From Cytophagales bacterium (GTDB lineage: Bacteria > Bacteroidota > Bacteroidia > Cytophagales > Thermoflexibacteraceae): a stretch of 64,000 nucleotides of DNA. The stretch covers positions 62,001 through 126,000 of the forward strand of contig REAZ01000012.1 of the NCBI GenBank assembly GCA_004294445.1, in the 5' to 3' direction. Positions 56,320 through 64,000 of the stretch are shown here, piece after piece (the stretch's first letter is position 1; each line of letters begins with the position of its first letter). A program made the position numbers and the translations under genes. The notes beneath the pieces are model-generated. The model had not been told where the DNA came from. It ran no database searches and saw nothing but the letters and a program-made list of their open reading frames with translations.

Positions 56320-57183
56320 ATGGGAAAGATTATTTCATACCCCTTTTTGCATCAAAAAAATGGTGGATTTATAGAAATTATAGAAAAAACAGGTAATGAT
56401 GTAAATCATACGCGTCAGTTTGTAGCACATAGGCATGAATTTATTGAGATAATATGGGTAAAAGAGGGATTGTCTACACAAATCGTAGATAATACGATGT
56501 ATAGAGTCGGTAAGGATGAACTATTGGTCATTCCTGAAGGCGTTATACATTATGAGAAAGATGAATCTTATATCGGGTTTGTTTTTCTTTTTACTGCTTG
56601 TTTTTTCAGCAGAGAACAAGCCGACACGCTAAAAAAACTATCTACTTTACACCTACTTAACCAAAATAGACTACTCACTATAAAGACAGTATCGCCTATT
56701 CTTATACTCCTAAAACTTATTATTCAAGCCTATCGGAACAAGGAGCATCCCTACCAAAAAGCATCTTTGCAAAGTTTATTTTTTTCTCTAATGCTGGAGA
56801 TAGAACATGCTGCCTTAGCGCAAGGAGGGGAAGATTTAAGGCAAAATAGAGAGAAGAAAATTTATAAAGATTTCTTAGTCTTGCTAGAGCAAAACTATAA
56901 GCAATATCGTAATACTGCTTTTTATGCTCAAGAAATCCAAATAGGTGAAAAAACGCTTTGCAATAGCCTATTGAGAGTAATTGGTAAATCAACCAATCAA
57001 ATTATATTAGATAGGGTAATCTTAGAGGCAAAACGTTATCTATCTCACTCTAACAAAAGTATTAAAGAAATTTCTTTTGAGTTAGGCTTTAGCGATAGCC
57101 ACTATTTTTCTCGTCTTTTCAAAGAAAAAACATCTTTTACCCCCAAAGATTTTAGAGGGCTATTTTCTCAAAAGTCCACTTAA
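56320..57183 (+). CDS. AraC-family transcriptional regulator
   Basis: 287 residues. The N-terminal half is cupin-like (HRHEFIEIIWVKEGLSTQIV, LLVIPEGVIHYEKD). The C-terminal 100 residues hold two helix-turn-helix motifs, ending in the AraC signature IKEISFELGFSDSHYFSRLFKEKTSFTPKDFR. The ligand is unknown. The T9SS protein gene downstream (69 bases) is a possible target but nothing in sequence proves it. Confidence 0.92.
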   Translation: MGKIISYPFLHQKNGGFIEIIEKTGNDVNHTRQFVAHRHEFIEIIWVKEGLSTQIVDNTMYRVGKDELLVIPEGVIHYEKDESYIGFVFLFTACFFSREQADTLKKLSTLHLLNQNRLLTIKTVSPILILLKLIIQAYRNKEHPYQKASLQSLFFSLMLEIEHAALAQGGEDLRQNREKKIYKDFLVLLEQNYKQYRNTAFYAQEIQIGEKTLCNSLLRVIGKSTNQIILDRVILEAKRYLSHSNKSIKEISFELGFSDSHYFSRLFKEKTSFTPKDFRGLFSQKST

Positions 57184-57188
57184 ATCAC
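57162..57188 (+). repeat. Repeated sequence shared with 58737-58764, copy 1
   Basis: The 11-mer CAAAAGTCCAC and flanks match 58737-58764 at about 22 of 28 positions. It spans the AraC gene's stop. It may be a duplicated 3' end. Confidence 0.4.
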
Positions 57189-57222
57189 CCGAAAGTAAAC
57201 CTACAGCTAAGCATCTATCATA

Positions 57223-57230
57223 TATCTTTG
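57223..57230 (+). promoter_or_regulatory. Candidate -7 element TATCTTTG
   Basis: Exact TAnnTTTG 21 bases before the T9SS protein's ATG. -33 not found. Confidence 0.45.
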
Positions 57231-57251
57231 CTATCCAATACATTAAGAAAT

Positions 57252-58622
57252 ATGATGAGAAAATTGATAGCTTATTCTACAATTATTTGTGCAGTAATTT
57301 TGTGCTCCCATTTGCCTAATTACGCTCAAGTATTGGTGTCCGAATCTTTTAACTATACAAATGGAACAGCTATGCACGGTCTAAATGGAGGCACAGGCTG
57401 GGCAGCATCTTGGTTTACAGAAAACAATAATACCAACTCTCCTGGCTATAGTGCAACTAACTCGCTCATATCTTACTCCTCTTGTTCTTTTACGGGCAAT
57501 GCGATGATAGGCGGCCGCCAATATCTATCTATAGGAAGAGAAATATCACGCACAGGCACTATGGCTTCCTATACAGCTAATACCGATGGCAATCTTGCAG
57601 ACGGAAATGAAATAGGTGCTGGAAATCTACGAATAAAATTTTTTTTACAAAAACTTAGAAATGATGATGGAGGTACATCAGTAAATTTTGGTGATTTCGA
57701 TGCGGCATCATGGAATGGTACTACTAACAATAAGTTTGGCGTGGGTTACTATGGCACAGATTCCAATAGTGGAGGCATACGATATTGGACGCTCCGTTTG
57801 AACGGCACAACTTATCTTAGAACCAACGTACCTGTATCTATAAATACCACGACATACATAGTTGTTGATGTCAGATTTAATGCTCAAGTAGGAGCTAACC
57901 CCACATTGATACAAGTATATATCAATCCGCCATGCAATTCAACATTGCCCACTCCCACTCTTAGCAGCTATACAAGTAGCTTTGGGTTTAAGCATATTTC
58001 CATTTATTTGGGAGACTCTCCTATGCCATCATACCAAACTGCTGGTATAATTGACGAGTTTTCTATAGAAGGGATATTAAGTGTATTACCCGTTACATTG
58101 ATTGAATTTAGTGGAAAAATCGTCAATAACAATACTGCAAAACTACTTTGGAAAACAGTGGATGAGATAAATAATGACTTTTTTTTAATAGAAAAGTCGT
58201 CAGATGCGCTATCTTGGAAAACTATTGGGGAAGTAGTAGCACAAAAAGATGTAGAATTTGTTCGTAACTACTCATTTATTGATGGGAATATGACATCAGA
58301 GTATGCTTACTACAGGCTCAAGCAAGTCGATAAAGATGGCAGATTTTCGTATTCTAATATCATCTACCTGCCTAAGCAAATGGAATTAAATAAAATTAAA
58401 ATTAATATCTACCCGAACCCAACCAATGGAGTTGTCTTTATTGAAAGCACTCAGAACGAATTGTCCGATATTCAGGTCTATAACTCTTTAGGGCAAGAAA
58501 TGCATAGTATAATTATTCGCTACATATCAAGCAATGTCTATCACTTGGATATTACTAATTTAGCTCAAGGGGTTTATTATGTCAAAACAAAATCCTTAAC
58601 AAAAACAGTAATTAAACATTAA
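57252..58622 (+). CDS. Secreted protein with T9SS sorting domain
   Basis: 456 residues from ATG 57252, with signal peptide MMRKLIAYSTIICAVILCSHLPNYAQ (in-frame start at 57228 is less likely). The body (residues about 27-280) looks like a lectin-like jelly roll (SFNYTNGTAMHGLNGGTGWAASW and later YVVDVRF-type strands). A beta-sandwich follows (LPVTLIEFSGKIVNNNTAKLLWKT), then a T9SS type A C-terminal domain (IYPNPTNGVVFIES, IQVYNSLGQEMHS, NLAQGVYYVKTKS). It is probably a surface or secreted adhesion or glycan-binding protein; the substrate is unknown. Confidence 0.9.
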   Translation: MMRKLIAYSTIICAVILCSHLPNYAQVLVSESFNYTNGTAMHGLNGGTGWAASWFTENNNTNSPGYSATNSLISYSSCSFTGNAMIGGRQYLSIGREISRTGTMASYTANTDGNLADGNEIGAGNLRIKFFLQKLRNDDGGTSVNFGDFDAASWNGTTNNKFGVGYYGTDSNSGGIRYWTLRLNGTTYLRTNVPVSINTTTYIVVDVRFNAQVGANPTLIQVYINPPCNSTLPTPTLSSYTSSFGFKHISIYLGDSPMPSYQTAGIIDEFSIEGILSVLPVTLIEFSGKIVNNNTAKLLWKTVDEINNDFFLIEKSSDALSWKTIGEVVAQKDVEFVRNYSFIDGNMTSEYAYYRLKQVDKDGRFSYSNIIYLPKQMELNKIKINIYPNPTNGVVFIESTQNELSDIQVYNSLGQEMHSIIIRYISSNVYHLDITNLAQGVYYVKTKSLTKTVIKH

Positions 58623-58736
58623 TAAGCAATTGAACAACGAACATTTATAGTTTATTTTGATTTAATAAACTGATTATAAAATTCTTAAATAGAAAAAGAA
58701 GAAACTAAGCTCCAAATATTTGCTCACTATTCATAC

Positions 58737-58764
58737 ATTTTTCCCAAAAGTCCACCTAATTAAC
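58737..58764 (+). repeat. Repeated sequence shared with 57162-57188, copy 2
   Basis: Lies in the 250-base gap before 58873 and aligns with the end of the AraC gene. No intact gene here. Confidence 0.35.
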
Positions 58765-58872
58765 TAAAAAATCTATTTTGGTATGGTCTAATTATTCTCA
58801 TATTTGTATTAAATAATAATACTCAAAATTGAGTAATCAGTAATAAATCAAAACCTTCATTGGGAAATAACA

Positions 58873-59316
58873 ATGAACATAACAGAATCGGGCTTAGGAA
58901 ACTTATGCTTTACAAATGTTACCACCAAAAAAATCTTTCTGAATGTGGTATTAGATAAAGAAGAACAAATTTTAAGAATGCAATGGCACGGGTTTGTGCC
59001 TACGGACGTAGTTATTAATGCGTATATTGAATTAGGTAGGTATATGAAGATAAATCAATACGTACCCTTAAAAGGATTAGTAGATTTGACTTACGCAGAA
59101 GGCAGCTTCGAGCGGCACAATGATTGGATGATAAAAGAATATTTACCCAAAGCAGTAGAATACGGGTATTATCGTACCGCTTTTGTAAGGTCAAAAGACT
59201 ATTTTCCTAATCTTGCACTCATTTTTTTTGAGGAGGAAAATGAGAAAAATCTTAAAGAGCATGAAATGAAAATCTTCAATACAGCAGAAGATGCGGAAAT
59301 ATGGCTGAAATCATGA
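58873..59316 (+). CDS. STAS/SpoIIAA-like small protein
   Basis: 147 residues, no signal peptide. The strand-helix pattern (ILRMQWHGFVPTDVVINAYIELGRYM, PLKGLVDLTYAEGSFERHNDWM, TAEDAEIWLK) resembles the STAS/SEC14-like fold of Bacteroidota regulators. No conserved phosphorylated Ser can be assigned with certainty. It lies 30 bases upstream of the PilJ-HisKA gene, suggesting a signalling pair; this is inference. Confidence 0.6.
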   Translation: MNITESGLGNLCFTNVTTKKIFLNVVLDKEEQILRMQWHGFVPTDVVINAYIELGRYMKINQYVPLKGLVDLTYAEGSFERHNDWMIKEYLPKAVEYGYYRTAFVRSKDYFPNLALIFFEEENEKNLKEHEMKIFNTAEDAEIWLKS

Positions 59317-59346
59317 TTTAACTTAATATCTCTTAATCAGTTTTTT

Positions 59347-60159
59347 ATGAAAAATAATTCTAAATATTTTTTATTGACTTCCTTGCTGCTGATAGTAGTT
59401 AACCAGTTTGTCATCCAATATGGCTTATATACGAAAAAACAAGATGCGCGTATTCTGAACGTTGCTGGAAGGCAAAGAATGTTGTCTCAAAAGCTGGTCA
59501 TAGAGGTTCATCAGTTGTTAGAAACCCACCAACATATAACTGTAGTAGAAAGCACCTTAGAGGAATGGAAAAATGGACATTTTATCTTATTACAAGGAAA
59601 TGTAAGACTTGGAATAGATAGTTGGATTGGCTCAAATTTGATTCACCACCAACTACAGAAAATATACCCATATATAGTGAAGGCAGAAGGTTATATCAAG
59701 CGTTATTATATGGAAGCGGATGTTTCCATTGATTCTCTCAGATACAATCAAGCACAATTTTTAAATGCTATGGAAAGAGTAGTAAAAGATACAGAAGTCC
59801 ATGCTGATAATAAATTATTGAAGATTGCTGTATTAGAGTTTGTTTTGGCTGCTATCTCTATAATAATCTTGTGCTTGCAGTTTAACTATGTACTAATGCC
59901 CCAATATAGAGAATTAGAGGACATCAATGCAAAATTAAAAAAACAAAATAAGGTATTGGACGGCATTGCTTGGCAGGAGTCCCATGAATTAAGAAGACCA
60001 TTAGCTAATATTTTAGGAATATGCCACCTCATGCAAATAGATGAGGAAGTAACAGCGGATACAATAAAAATGTATATACATTATTTAATGATTGCTTCCA
60101 ATGAATTAGACGAAATCATACGAGAGATTGTTGAGAAGTGTAACAAAAACAAATACTAA
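59347..60159 (+). CDS. PilJ-type sensor with HisKA domain but no ATPase domain
   Basis: 270 residues: an N-terminal membrane helix (YFLLTSLLLIVVNQFV), an extracytoplasmic four-helix sensor with the PilJ NVAGRQRMLSQKL motif, a second membrane helix (about residues 160-180), and a short linker. A HisKA dimerisation/phosphoacceptor domain follows (WQESHELRRPLANILGICHLM). The protein ends about 35 residues after this domain, and no HATPase domain is present or follows in any frame. It can receive a phosphoryl group in principle but cannot make one itself. Confidence 0.85.
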   Translation: MKNNSKYFLLTSLLLIVVNQFVIQYGLYTKKQDARILNVAGRQRMLSQKLVIEVHQLLETHQHITVVESTLEEWKNGHFILLQGNVRLGIDSWIGSNLIHHQLQKIYPYIVKAEGYIKRYYMEADVSIDSLRYNQAQFLNAMERVVKDTEVHADNKLLKIAVLEFVLAAISIIILCLQFNYVLMPQYRELEDINAKLKKQNKVLDGIAWQESHELRRPLANILGICHLMQIDEEVTADTIKMYIHYLMIASNELDEIIREIVEKCNKNKY

Positions 60160-60465
60160 TAGACTAAATTAGCTGCATTAATGTCCTTTTTGCGAAATTT
60201 CCGAAGCATAGCTACCCTTCACAAACATCATGTTGCCAGACATTTTAACAAACAAACACAGATTAACAAAAATGTGTAAATTGCAAGAAAAATTTAGCAA
60301 AATGTTTTAAAACGTCACACCATAGACAAATCTTGGAGTTTTACAGATTGTTCCGTTAAAGCCCCTTCTTGTATTATGTATAAATTATTACACTTATCCT
60401 GCTAAGTTTATTAATAGTTGGCGAGTAGGCTCATTGCAGAAGTATCGCCAAAGTGCAGCTACAAT

Positions 60466-60496
60466 TTTGATTTTTCAAACAATTTACTTAATTTTG
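60466..60496 (+). promoter_or_regulatory. Promoter of DUF4136 gene (TTTG-N19-TAATTTTG)
   Basis: Complete consensus match at ideal spacing (TTTG 60466-60469, TAATTTTG 60489-60496), 76 bases before the start. Confidence 0.75.
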
Positions 60497-60500
60497 ATAT

Positions 60501-60515
60501 TACTACTACTACTAC
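60501..60515 (+). repeat. Trinucleotide repeat (TAC)5
   Basis: Five TAC units begin 5 bases after the -7 element, at or near the expected transcript start. Slippage here could alter expression. Confidence 0.75.
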
Positions 60516-60572
60516 GCTACATAGCAAATTATTGGTTCAATCATTTTCCAAATCTTATAAATGACATTAGTA

Positions 60573-61166
60573 ATGAAAAAAAGTTATCTCTATTTCAGGC
60601 TCATTGGATTGGCATCTGTGATGGCTATAGTGGCATCCGCTTGCATGAGTTCGCGAAAGTACAATGTAGAAACTGACTACAGTTATCAGGGTAAATTTAA
60701 AAAGTATAAAACGTATGCTTTCCTCAAAGATAGCCAAGCGGATACAAGCCTTCAAAACGCTGTCATCGAAGAGGAAATCAGATTCCGAATGGATTTGCTG
60801 GGCTACAAACTCGTAGAAAAGAACCCTAATATTCTTGTTTCCTACAAAGTTTTTATGGATAATGTACGCTTTACAGGCTACAGCCAGCCCGAAATAGAAG
60901 TCTTTGTGAGAAATGAGGAATACATAGACGAAAAAGAACAAAAATATGACCCTATCAAATATAACCTCCGCGAAGGGACGCTGCTTATCGTCATGTTTGA
61001 TGGAAAACAAGAAAAAGCCATCTGGCAGGGGTATGCTTCTGGCATCTTTGGCAATAATTTCTTCAACAGTACGAAGTATTTGAAAAAGCCCGTCAGACTA
61101 ATTTTTGATAAATATAGATTTTTGGCAGAAGGCTTTGCCTACGACAAACCACAAAATAGTGAGTAA
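60573..61166 (+). CDS. DUF4136 lipoprotein
   Basis: 197 residues from ATG 60573. Lipobox IVASAC (Cys24). The DUF4136 domain begins SSRKYNVETDYSYQGKFKKYKTYAFL and carries the family pattern with NPNILVSYKVFMDN in the middle and LREGTLLIVMFDGKQEKAIWQGYASGIFG. This is an envelope lipoprotein family common in Gram-negative bacteria with unknown function. An earlier in-frame ATG at 60561 adds four residues. Confidence 0.88.
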   Translation: MKKSYLYFRLIGLASVMAIVASACMSSRKYNVETDYSYQGKFKKYKTYAFLKDSQADTSLQNAVIEEEIRFRMDLLGYKLVEKNPNILVSYKVFMDNVRFTGYSQPEIEVFVRNEEYIDEKEQKYDPIKYNLREGTLLIVMFDGKQEKAIWQGYASGIFGNNFFNSTKYLKKPVRLIFDKYRFLAEGFAYDKPQNSE

Positions 61167-61178
61167 AATAGTTTAGAT

Positions 61179-61212
61179 GTAACGGCTATTTTGCTTGCCT
61201 TGTAGCCGTTAC
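61179..61212. terminator. Hairpin between DUF4136 gene and prmC
   Basis: A 10-bp stem (GTAACGGCTA with TAGCCGTTAC, 14-base loop) in the convergent junction, partly inside the last codons of prmC. T-runs are weak, so function as a terminator is uncertain. Confidence 0.45.
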
Positions 61213-62049
61213 TATTCTATCTTTCCCTTGTAAGTCTTGCACAAGTTGGATTTCAGCAAAATAAGCACTTGTTTTTAGCAAATCTACTACCTCATTCCCA
61301 AATCTTTCATTGATTTCAAAATATAGTTTTCCTCCTTCGCCAAGATTATTTTGGGCAAATAGTGTTATTTTTTCATAAAACAAAAGAGAATTATCGTCTG
61401 GGACAAAAAGTGCTTGTGTAGGCTCAAAATCAAGCACATTGGCTTGCATAAATGCTTTTTCAGCGAGAGCTATGTAAGGAGGATTGCTCACGATAATATC
61501 GTACACTGTGCCGTCATGCGGAACTTCCAAAATATCTGACTGATGAAAATGTACTTTTGTATGGTTAGTTTTTGCATTTTTTCTTGCTATTTGCAAAGCA
61601 TCTTGGCTAATATCTATGGCAAAAATTGCTGGTTTTTTTAACATTTTCGCCAACGAGATTGCTATGCAGCCGCTTCCCGTACCTATGTCTAATATCTTTA
61701 AATCTTCTCTATTTTCATTCTCATCAATAATTAGCCGTACTAACTCCTCCGTTTCAGGTCTGGGGATAAGCACTGCGGGCGAAACGGCAAAGTCTAATCC
61801 GAAAAAATGTGCCTCTCCCAAAATATATTGGATAGGCTCGTGCTGCTGCAAGCGGGCTAAAGCATCCTCGACCAATTCATAATCATACAGTACGGAGGCT
61901 TGTTGGAGTATAATATCTTGTTTTTTTAGTTGGAAAGTATGCTCCAAGAGCAGCAAAGCAATATTGCTCGCTTCGGAGGTAGAGTAAATATTTGCTAATG
62001 AACTTTTTACTTTGTTAAAAATATCTTTACTTGTCATTTTATTTAACAT
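61186..62049 (-). CDS. prmC: Release factor glutamine methyltransferase
   Basis: 287 residues. The N-terminal helical domain recognises the release factor. The C-terminal Rossmann domain has ILDIGTGSGCIAISLAKM (SAM binding) and the catalytic NPPY motif (IIVSNPPYIAL). It N5-methylates Gln of the GGQ motif in release factors RF1 and RF2. Start may be 62049 or the second Met at 62037. Confidence 0.95.
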   Translation of the reverse strand: MLNKMTSKDIFNKVKSSLANIYSTSEASNIALLLLEHTFQLKKQDIILQQASVLYDYELVEDALARLQQHEPIQYILGEAHFFGLDFAVSPAVLIPRPETEELVRLIIDENENREDLKILDIGTGSGCIAISLAKMLKKPAIFAIDISQDALQIARKNAKTNHTKVHFHQSDILEVPHDGTVYDIIVSNPPYIALAEKAFMQANVLDFEPTQALFVPDDNSLLFYEKITLFAQNNLGEGGKLYFEINERFGNEVVDLLKTSAYFAEIQLVQDLQGKDRIVTATRQAK

Positions 62050-62100
62050 ATCAATTTTATTTTTGTTATTTGCGAATCGTAAAAGTACAAAACAAGCAAC

Positions 62101-63078
62101 ATGATAGAATCACCATTTTTTTATTCAAAGATACTACTTTTTGGCGAATATAGCATTATATTACACTCAATGGGCTTGGCAGTACCCTATCACCTTTTTG
62201 GCGGTCGGCTGGTACTCAAGCATATTACCGATAGTTCGCGGCGCATACAGCAGTCCAACAGAGAGTTAAAAGCATTCTGCGAATACATTAAGTACAAGAC
62301 TCAGCAAAACCAAATAGCCGTAGATTTTGATTTTACTTCTTTGGAGTTTGATATTGCCCAAGGGCTTTATTTTCAGTCTAATATCCCGCAGGGCTTCGGG
62401 GTAGGTAGTTCTGGCGCACTTACCGCCGCCCTCTACGAACGCTATGTGTATGACAAAGCTGACCGAAACAAACCACTCTCCAATGCTGATATTCTGAATT
62501 TAAAACTCATTTTTGGGCAAATGGAATCGCACTTTCATGGCTCAAGCTCTGGAGTTGACCCGCTTATTTGCTACCTAAATCAACCCTTGCTCATCAAATC
62601 GAAAACAGAGATAGAAACGGTAAAAATCCCCGAATTTAACGGTATAAAAACTCAAAAAGAAGAGACAAGTGAAAATAGATTGGGAGCTATTTTTCTGCTC
62701 AATACCAATCGCCCTCGCAAGACGGAGCCTTTGGTAAATCTGTTTTTAGAAAAATGCAAGCAAGAAGAATTTAAAAATATATGCAAAGACGAACTGATGG
62801 TCTATAACGATAACTGCATCAATTACTTCCTCAAAGGAGATTCAGAAAAACTACTGATAGAGTTAAAAAAGGTTTCACAGTTTCAGTTCGAGCATTTCCA
62901 GCCTATGATTCCCCCCCTCTATCGCCAAATATGGCAGTACGGCTTGGAAAGCGATAAATACTACCTCAAACTCTGCGGTGCGGGCGGCGGCGGTTTCATA
63001 TTGGGTTTTACACCTCATTTTAATGCTATCCGTACCGCACTCACCGATTATCAATTAAGGGTAGTTTATAAGTTATGA
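62101..63078 (+). CDS. GHMP kinase, probable mevalonate kinase-type
   Basis: 325 residues with the GHMP nucleotide loop (IPQGFGVGSSGALTAALYE) and the C-terminal motif KLCGAGGGGFILGF. The N-terminal KILLFGEYSII substrate-binding motif and FGQMESHFHGSSSGVD fit mevalonate kinase-like enzymes of Bacteroidota. With the HMG-CoA reductase at 29957 this points to the mevalonate route to isoprenoids; the other pathway genes are outside the window. The exact substrate (mevalonate or phosphomevalonate) is inferred, not proven. It diverges from prmC. Confidence 0.85.
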   Translation: MIESPFFYSKILLFGEYSIILHSMGLAVPYHLFGGRLVLKHITDSSRRIQQSNRELKAFCEYIKYKTQQNQIAVDFDFTSLEFDIAQGLYFQSNIPQGFGVGSSGALTAALYERYVYDKADRNKPLSNADILNLKLIFGQMESHFHGSSSGVDPLICYLNQPLLIKSKTEIETVKIPEFNGIKTQKEETSENRLGAIFLLNTNRPRKTEPLVNLFLEKCKQEEFKNICKDELMVYNDNCINYFLKGDSEKLLIELKKVSQFQFEHFQPMIPPLYRQIWQYGLESDKYYLKLCGAGGGGFILGFTPHFNAIRTALTDYQLRVVYKL

Positions 63079-63180
63079 AAAAATAATTTTAAAAAATACT
63101 GTTTTTATTGTCAGGTTTTTGCCAAGATAGCTACTAAGAAAGTGAGAGTGAAAAAATAGACAAAAAATTAAAATAGTAAC

Positions 63181-63915
63181 ATGAAAAAATTATTGGTGAT
63201 GGGCTTATTAGCTCTTGTATTTAGACCTGTTTTCTCTCAGGAAAACACCGAATCAAAAACGGGCTATCGCTACAATAATAACTTCGATTTAGCGATTGGG
63301 GCGGGAAATGGTGCTTCTACAGCTCTCTCGTGGTCGCACTTTCACAAGGTAGGGAAAAAAGGCAAGTTCCAAATTGGCTACGGTGTGCGGCTTACCTCCC
63401 TTTTTGGGAGCAATGTGGCGCATATTACAGCTCCTGCAACGCTTACTTCGGGCAAAACAGGGCTTGGCGTAATTGTGGGAGAAACCATCGAGGCAAATTT
63501 AGATACGCTAACCCTCAATAGTATGCAGGTAAATTTCCTTAATATTTCTATCAATTTACAATACGCTTTTTCCCAAAAATTGGAGGTAGGATTCAATATC
63601 GATGCACTTGGTTTTAGCTTTGGTGGCGAGCAAAAAGGAACTTTCGTGGCGGCAAGCCAGAGGAGAGCAGCATCACAGGAAACAGCAAAACCAACTACAG
63701 CCAATGTGCTTCTCGTAAGTGATAACGACATAGGCAGCCTAAATTCAGAAATTTACCTCCGCTATTGGTTCAGCCCCCGATGGGCAATTCGTGGCGGTTT
63801 GACCTTCGCCTTTAGCGAATATACAACAAGTAGGAAATTAACTTTTGACAACGACCGCTTTCGTGCCAAAATCTTGATGCCAATGCTTGCCCTTACTTTC
63901 TCTCCGTATAGATAA
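63181..63915 (+). CDS. Exported beta-barrel-like protein
   Basis: 244 residues. Signal peptide MKKLLVMGLLALVFRPVFSQ, then about eight to ten amphipathic strands with aromatic girdles (FDLAIGAGNGASTALSWSHF, GKFQIGYGVRLTSLFGS, YLRYWFSPRWAIRGGLTFAFSEY, ILMPMLALTFSPYR at the terminus). It resembles small outer-membrane barrels of Bacteroidota. Function is unknown. It stands about 100 bases after the GHMP kinase gene. Confidence 0.72.
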   Translation: MKKLLVMGLLALVFRPVFSQENTESKTGYRYNNNFDLAIGAGNGASTALSWSHFHKVGKKGKFQIGYGVRLTSLFGSNVAHITAPATLTSGKTGLGVIVGETIEANLDTLTLNSMQVNFLNISINLQYAFSQKLEVGFNIDALGFSFGGEQKGTFVAASQRRAASQETAKPTTANVLLVSDNDIGSLNSEIYLRYWFSPRWAIRGGLTFAFSEYTTSRKLTFDNDRFRAKILMPMLALTFSPYR

Positions 63916-64000
63916 TTAAGAGATGTATCTTTGAAAAAAAGATTAAATCGTTTCTATAACAACAAGAAATAACAATAAAATAATTAGACAAAGTTTATGA

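Larger units (their letters stand above)
60160..60572. other. Intergenic stretch before DUF4136 gene
   Basis: No gene seen; an overlapping frame at 60434-60676 reads like random translation and runs into the DUF4136 gene. It contains a full promoter (60466-60496), a (TAC)5 repeat and nothing else recognisable. No missing kinase ATPase domain is found. Confidence 0.6.

Noticed and set aside
60434-60676. 80-codon frame overlapping the DUF4136 start
   Set aside because: Starts at a non-ATG codon upstream of the promoter element and overlaps the real gene in another frame.
63916-64000. Possible start of another gene at 63997
   Set aside because: Only an ATG followed by one base is inside the window, so nothing can be said about a product.

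Overview
The window is a 64 kb, AT-rich chromosomal segment from a Bacteroidota bacterium, most likely in or near the Cytophagales (inference). The evidence is mixed. There are two proteins with type IX secretion (T9SS) C-terminal sorting domains (28133-28567, 57252-58622), DUF5916 and DUF4386 family proteins, many lipoproteins, and a LytTR/LytS two-component pair. A degradative-type (class II) HMG-CoA reductase points to the mevalonate route. Shine-Dalgarno sequences are nearly absent, and promoters repeatedly match the Bacteroidota pattern TTTG-N18-21-TAnnTTTG. I saw no tRNA, rRNA, CRISPR array or intact transposase.

Layout. 1-5672 carries envelope genes: a cut-off membrane/TPR protein, two putative beta-barrel or exported proteins, an SGNH hydrolase and a DUF5916 protein. 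5850-8829 holds katG and a DJ-1/PfpI protein. 9236-15507 is a complete RND efflux operon (small leader-like protein, adaptor, pump, outer membrane factor). 15769-23331 holds a DUF4386 membrane protein and a second, MacAB-type efflux operon with a LytTR two-component system immediately upstream. Short dispersed repeats sit at the outer edges and between these two efflux blocks. 23651-29782 contains an EF-hand-like lipoprotein, a large sortilin/BNR-repeat protein, a tiny T9SS protein and an EnvC-like murein hydrolase activator.

29957-42078 holds HMG-CoA reductase, an rpoC that is not next to rpoB, a giant 1844-residue exported protein of unknown function and dtd. 42167-45952 contains an acyl-CoA dehydrogenase behind a promoter bracketed by two palindromic operators, a MaoC hydratase, a DUF3347 lipoprotein and a small exported coiled-coil protein. 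46011-54877 has a 1785-residue kinase/ATPase/GAF/SpoIIE-phosphatase fusion behind an ABC ATPase, then a GMC oxidoreductase and TrmN6. 55030-63915 is mixed: folD, an AraC regulator, a T9SS protein, a STAS-like protein followed by a PilJ-HisKA protein without an ATPase domain, a DUF4136 lipoprotein, prmC, a GHMP kinase (probably mevalonate pathway) and a beta-barrel-like protein.

How the parts work together. The clearest regulatory circuit is the LytTR system. The regulator gene ends in a hairpin terminator, and a textbook 9-N12-9 direct repeat lies just before the promoter of the DUF2147-TolC-MacA-MacB operon, so the pair probably switches that pump on. The second circuit is the acyl-CoA dehydrogenase promoter, with two copies of one palindrome, one upstream and one over the expected start of transcription. 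The third is a perfect 32-bp palindrome abutting the katG promoter. The separation of rpoC from rpoB and the split-function signalling proteins are the other notable points.
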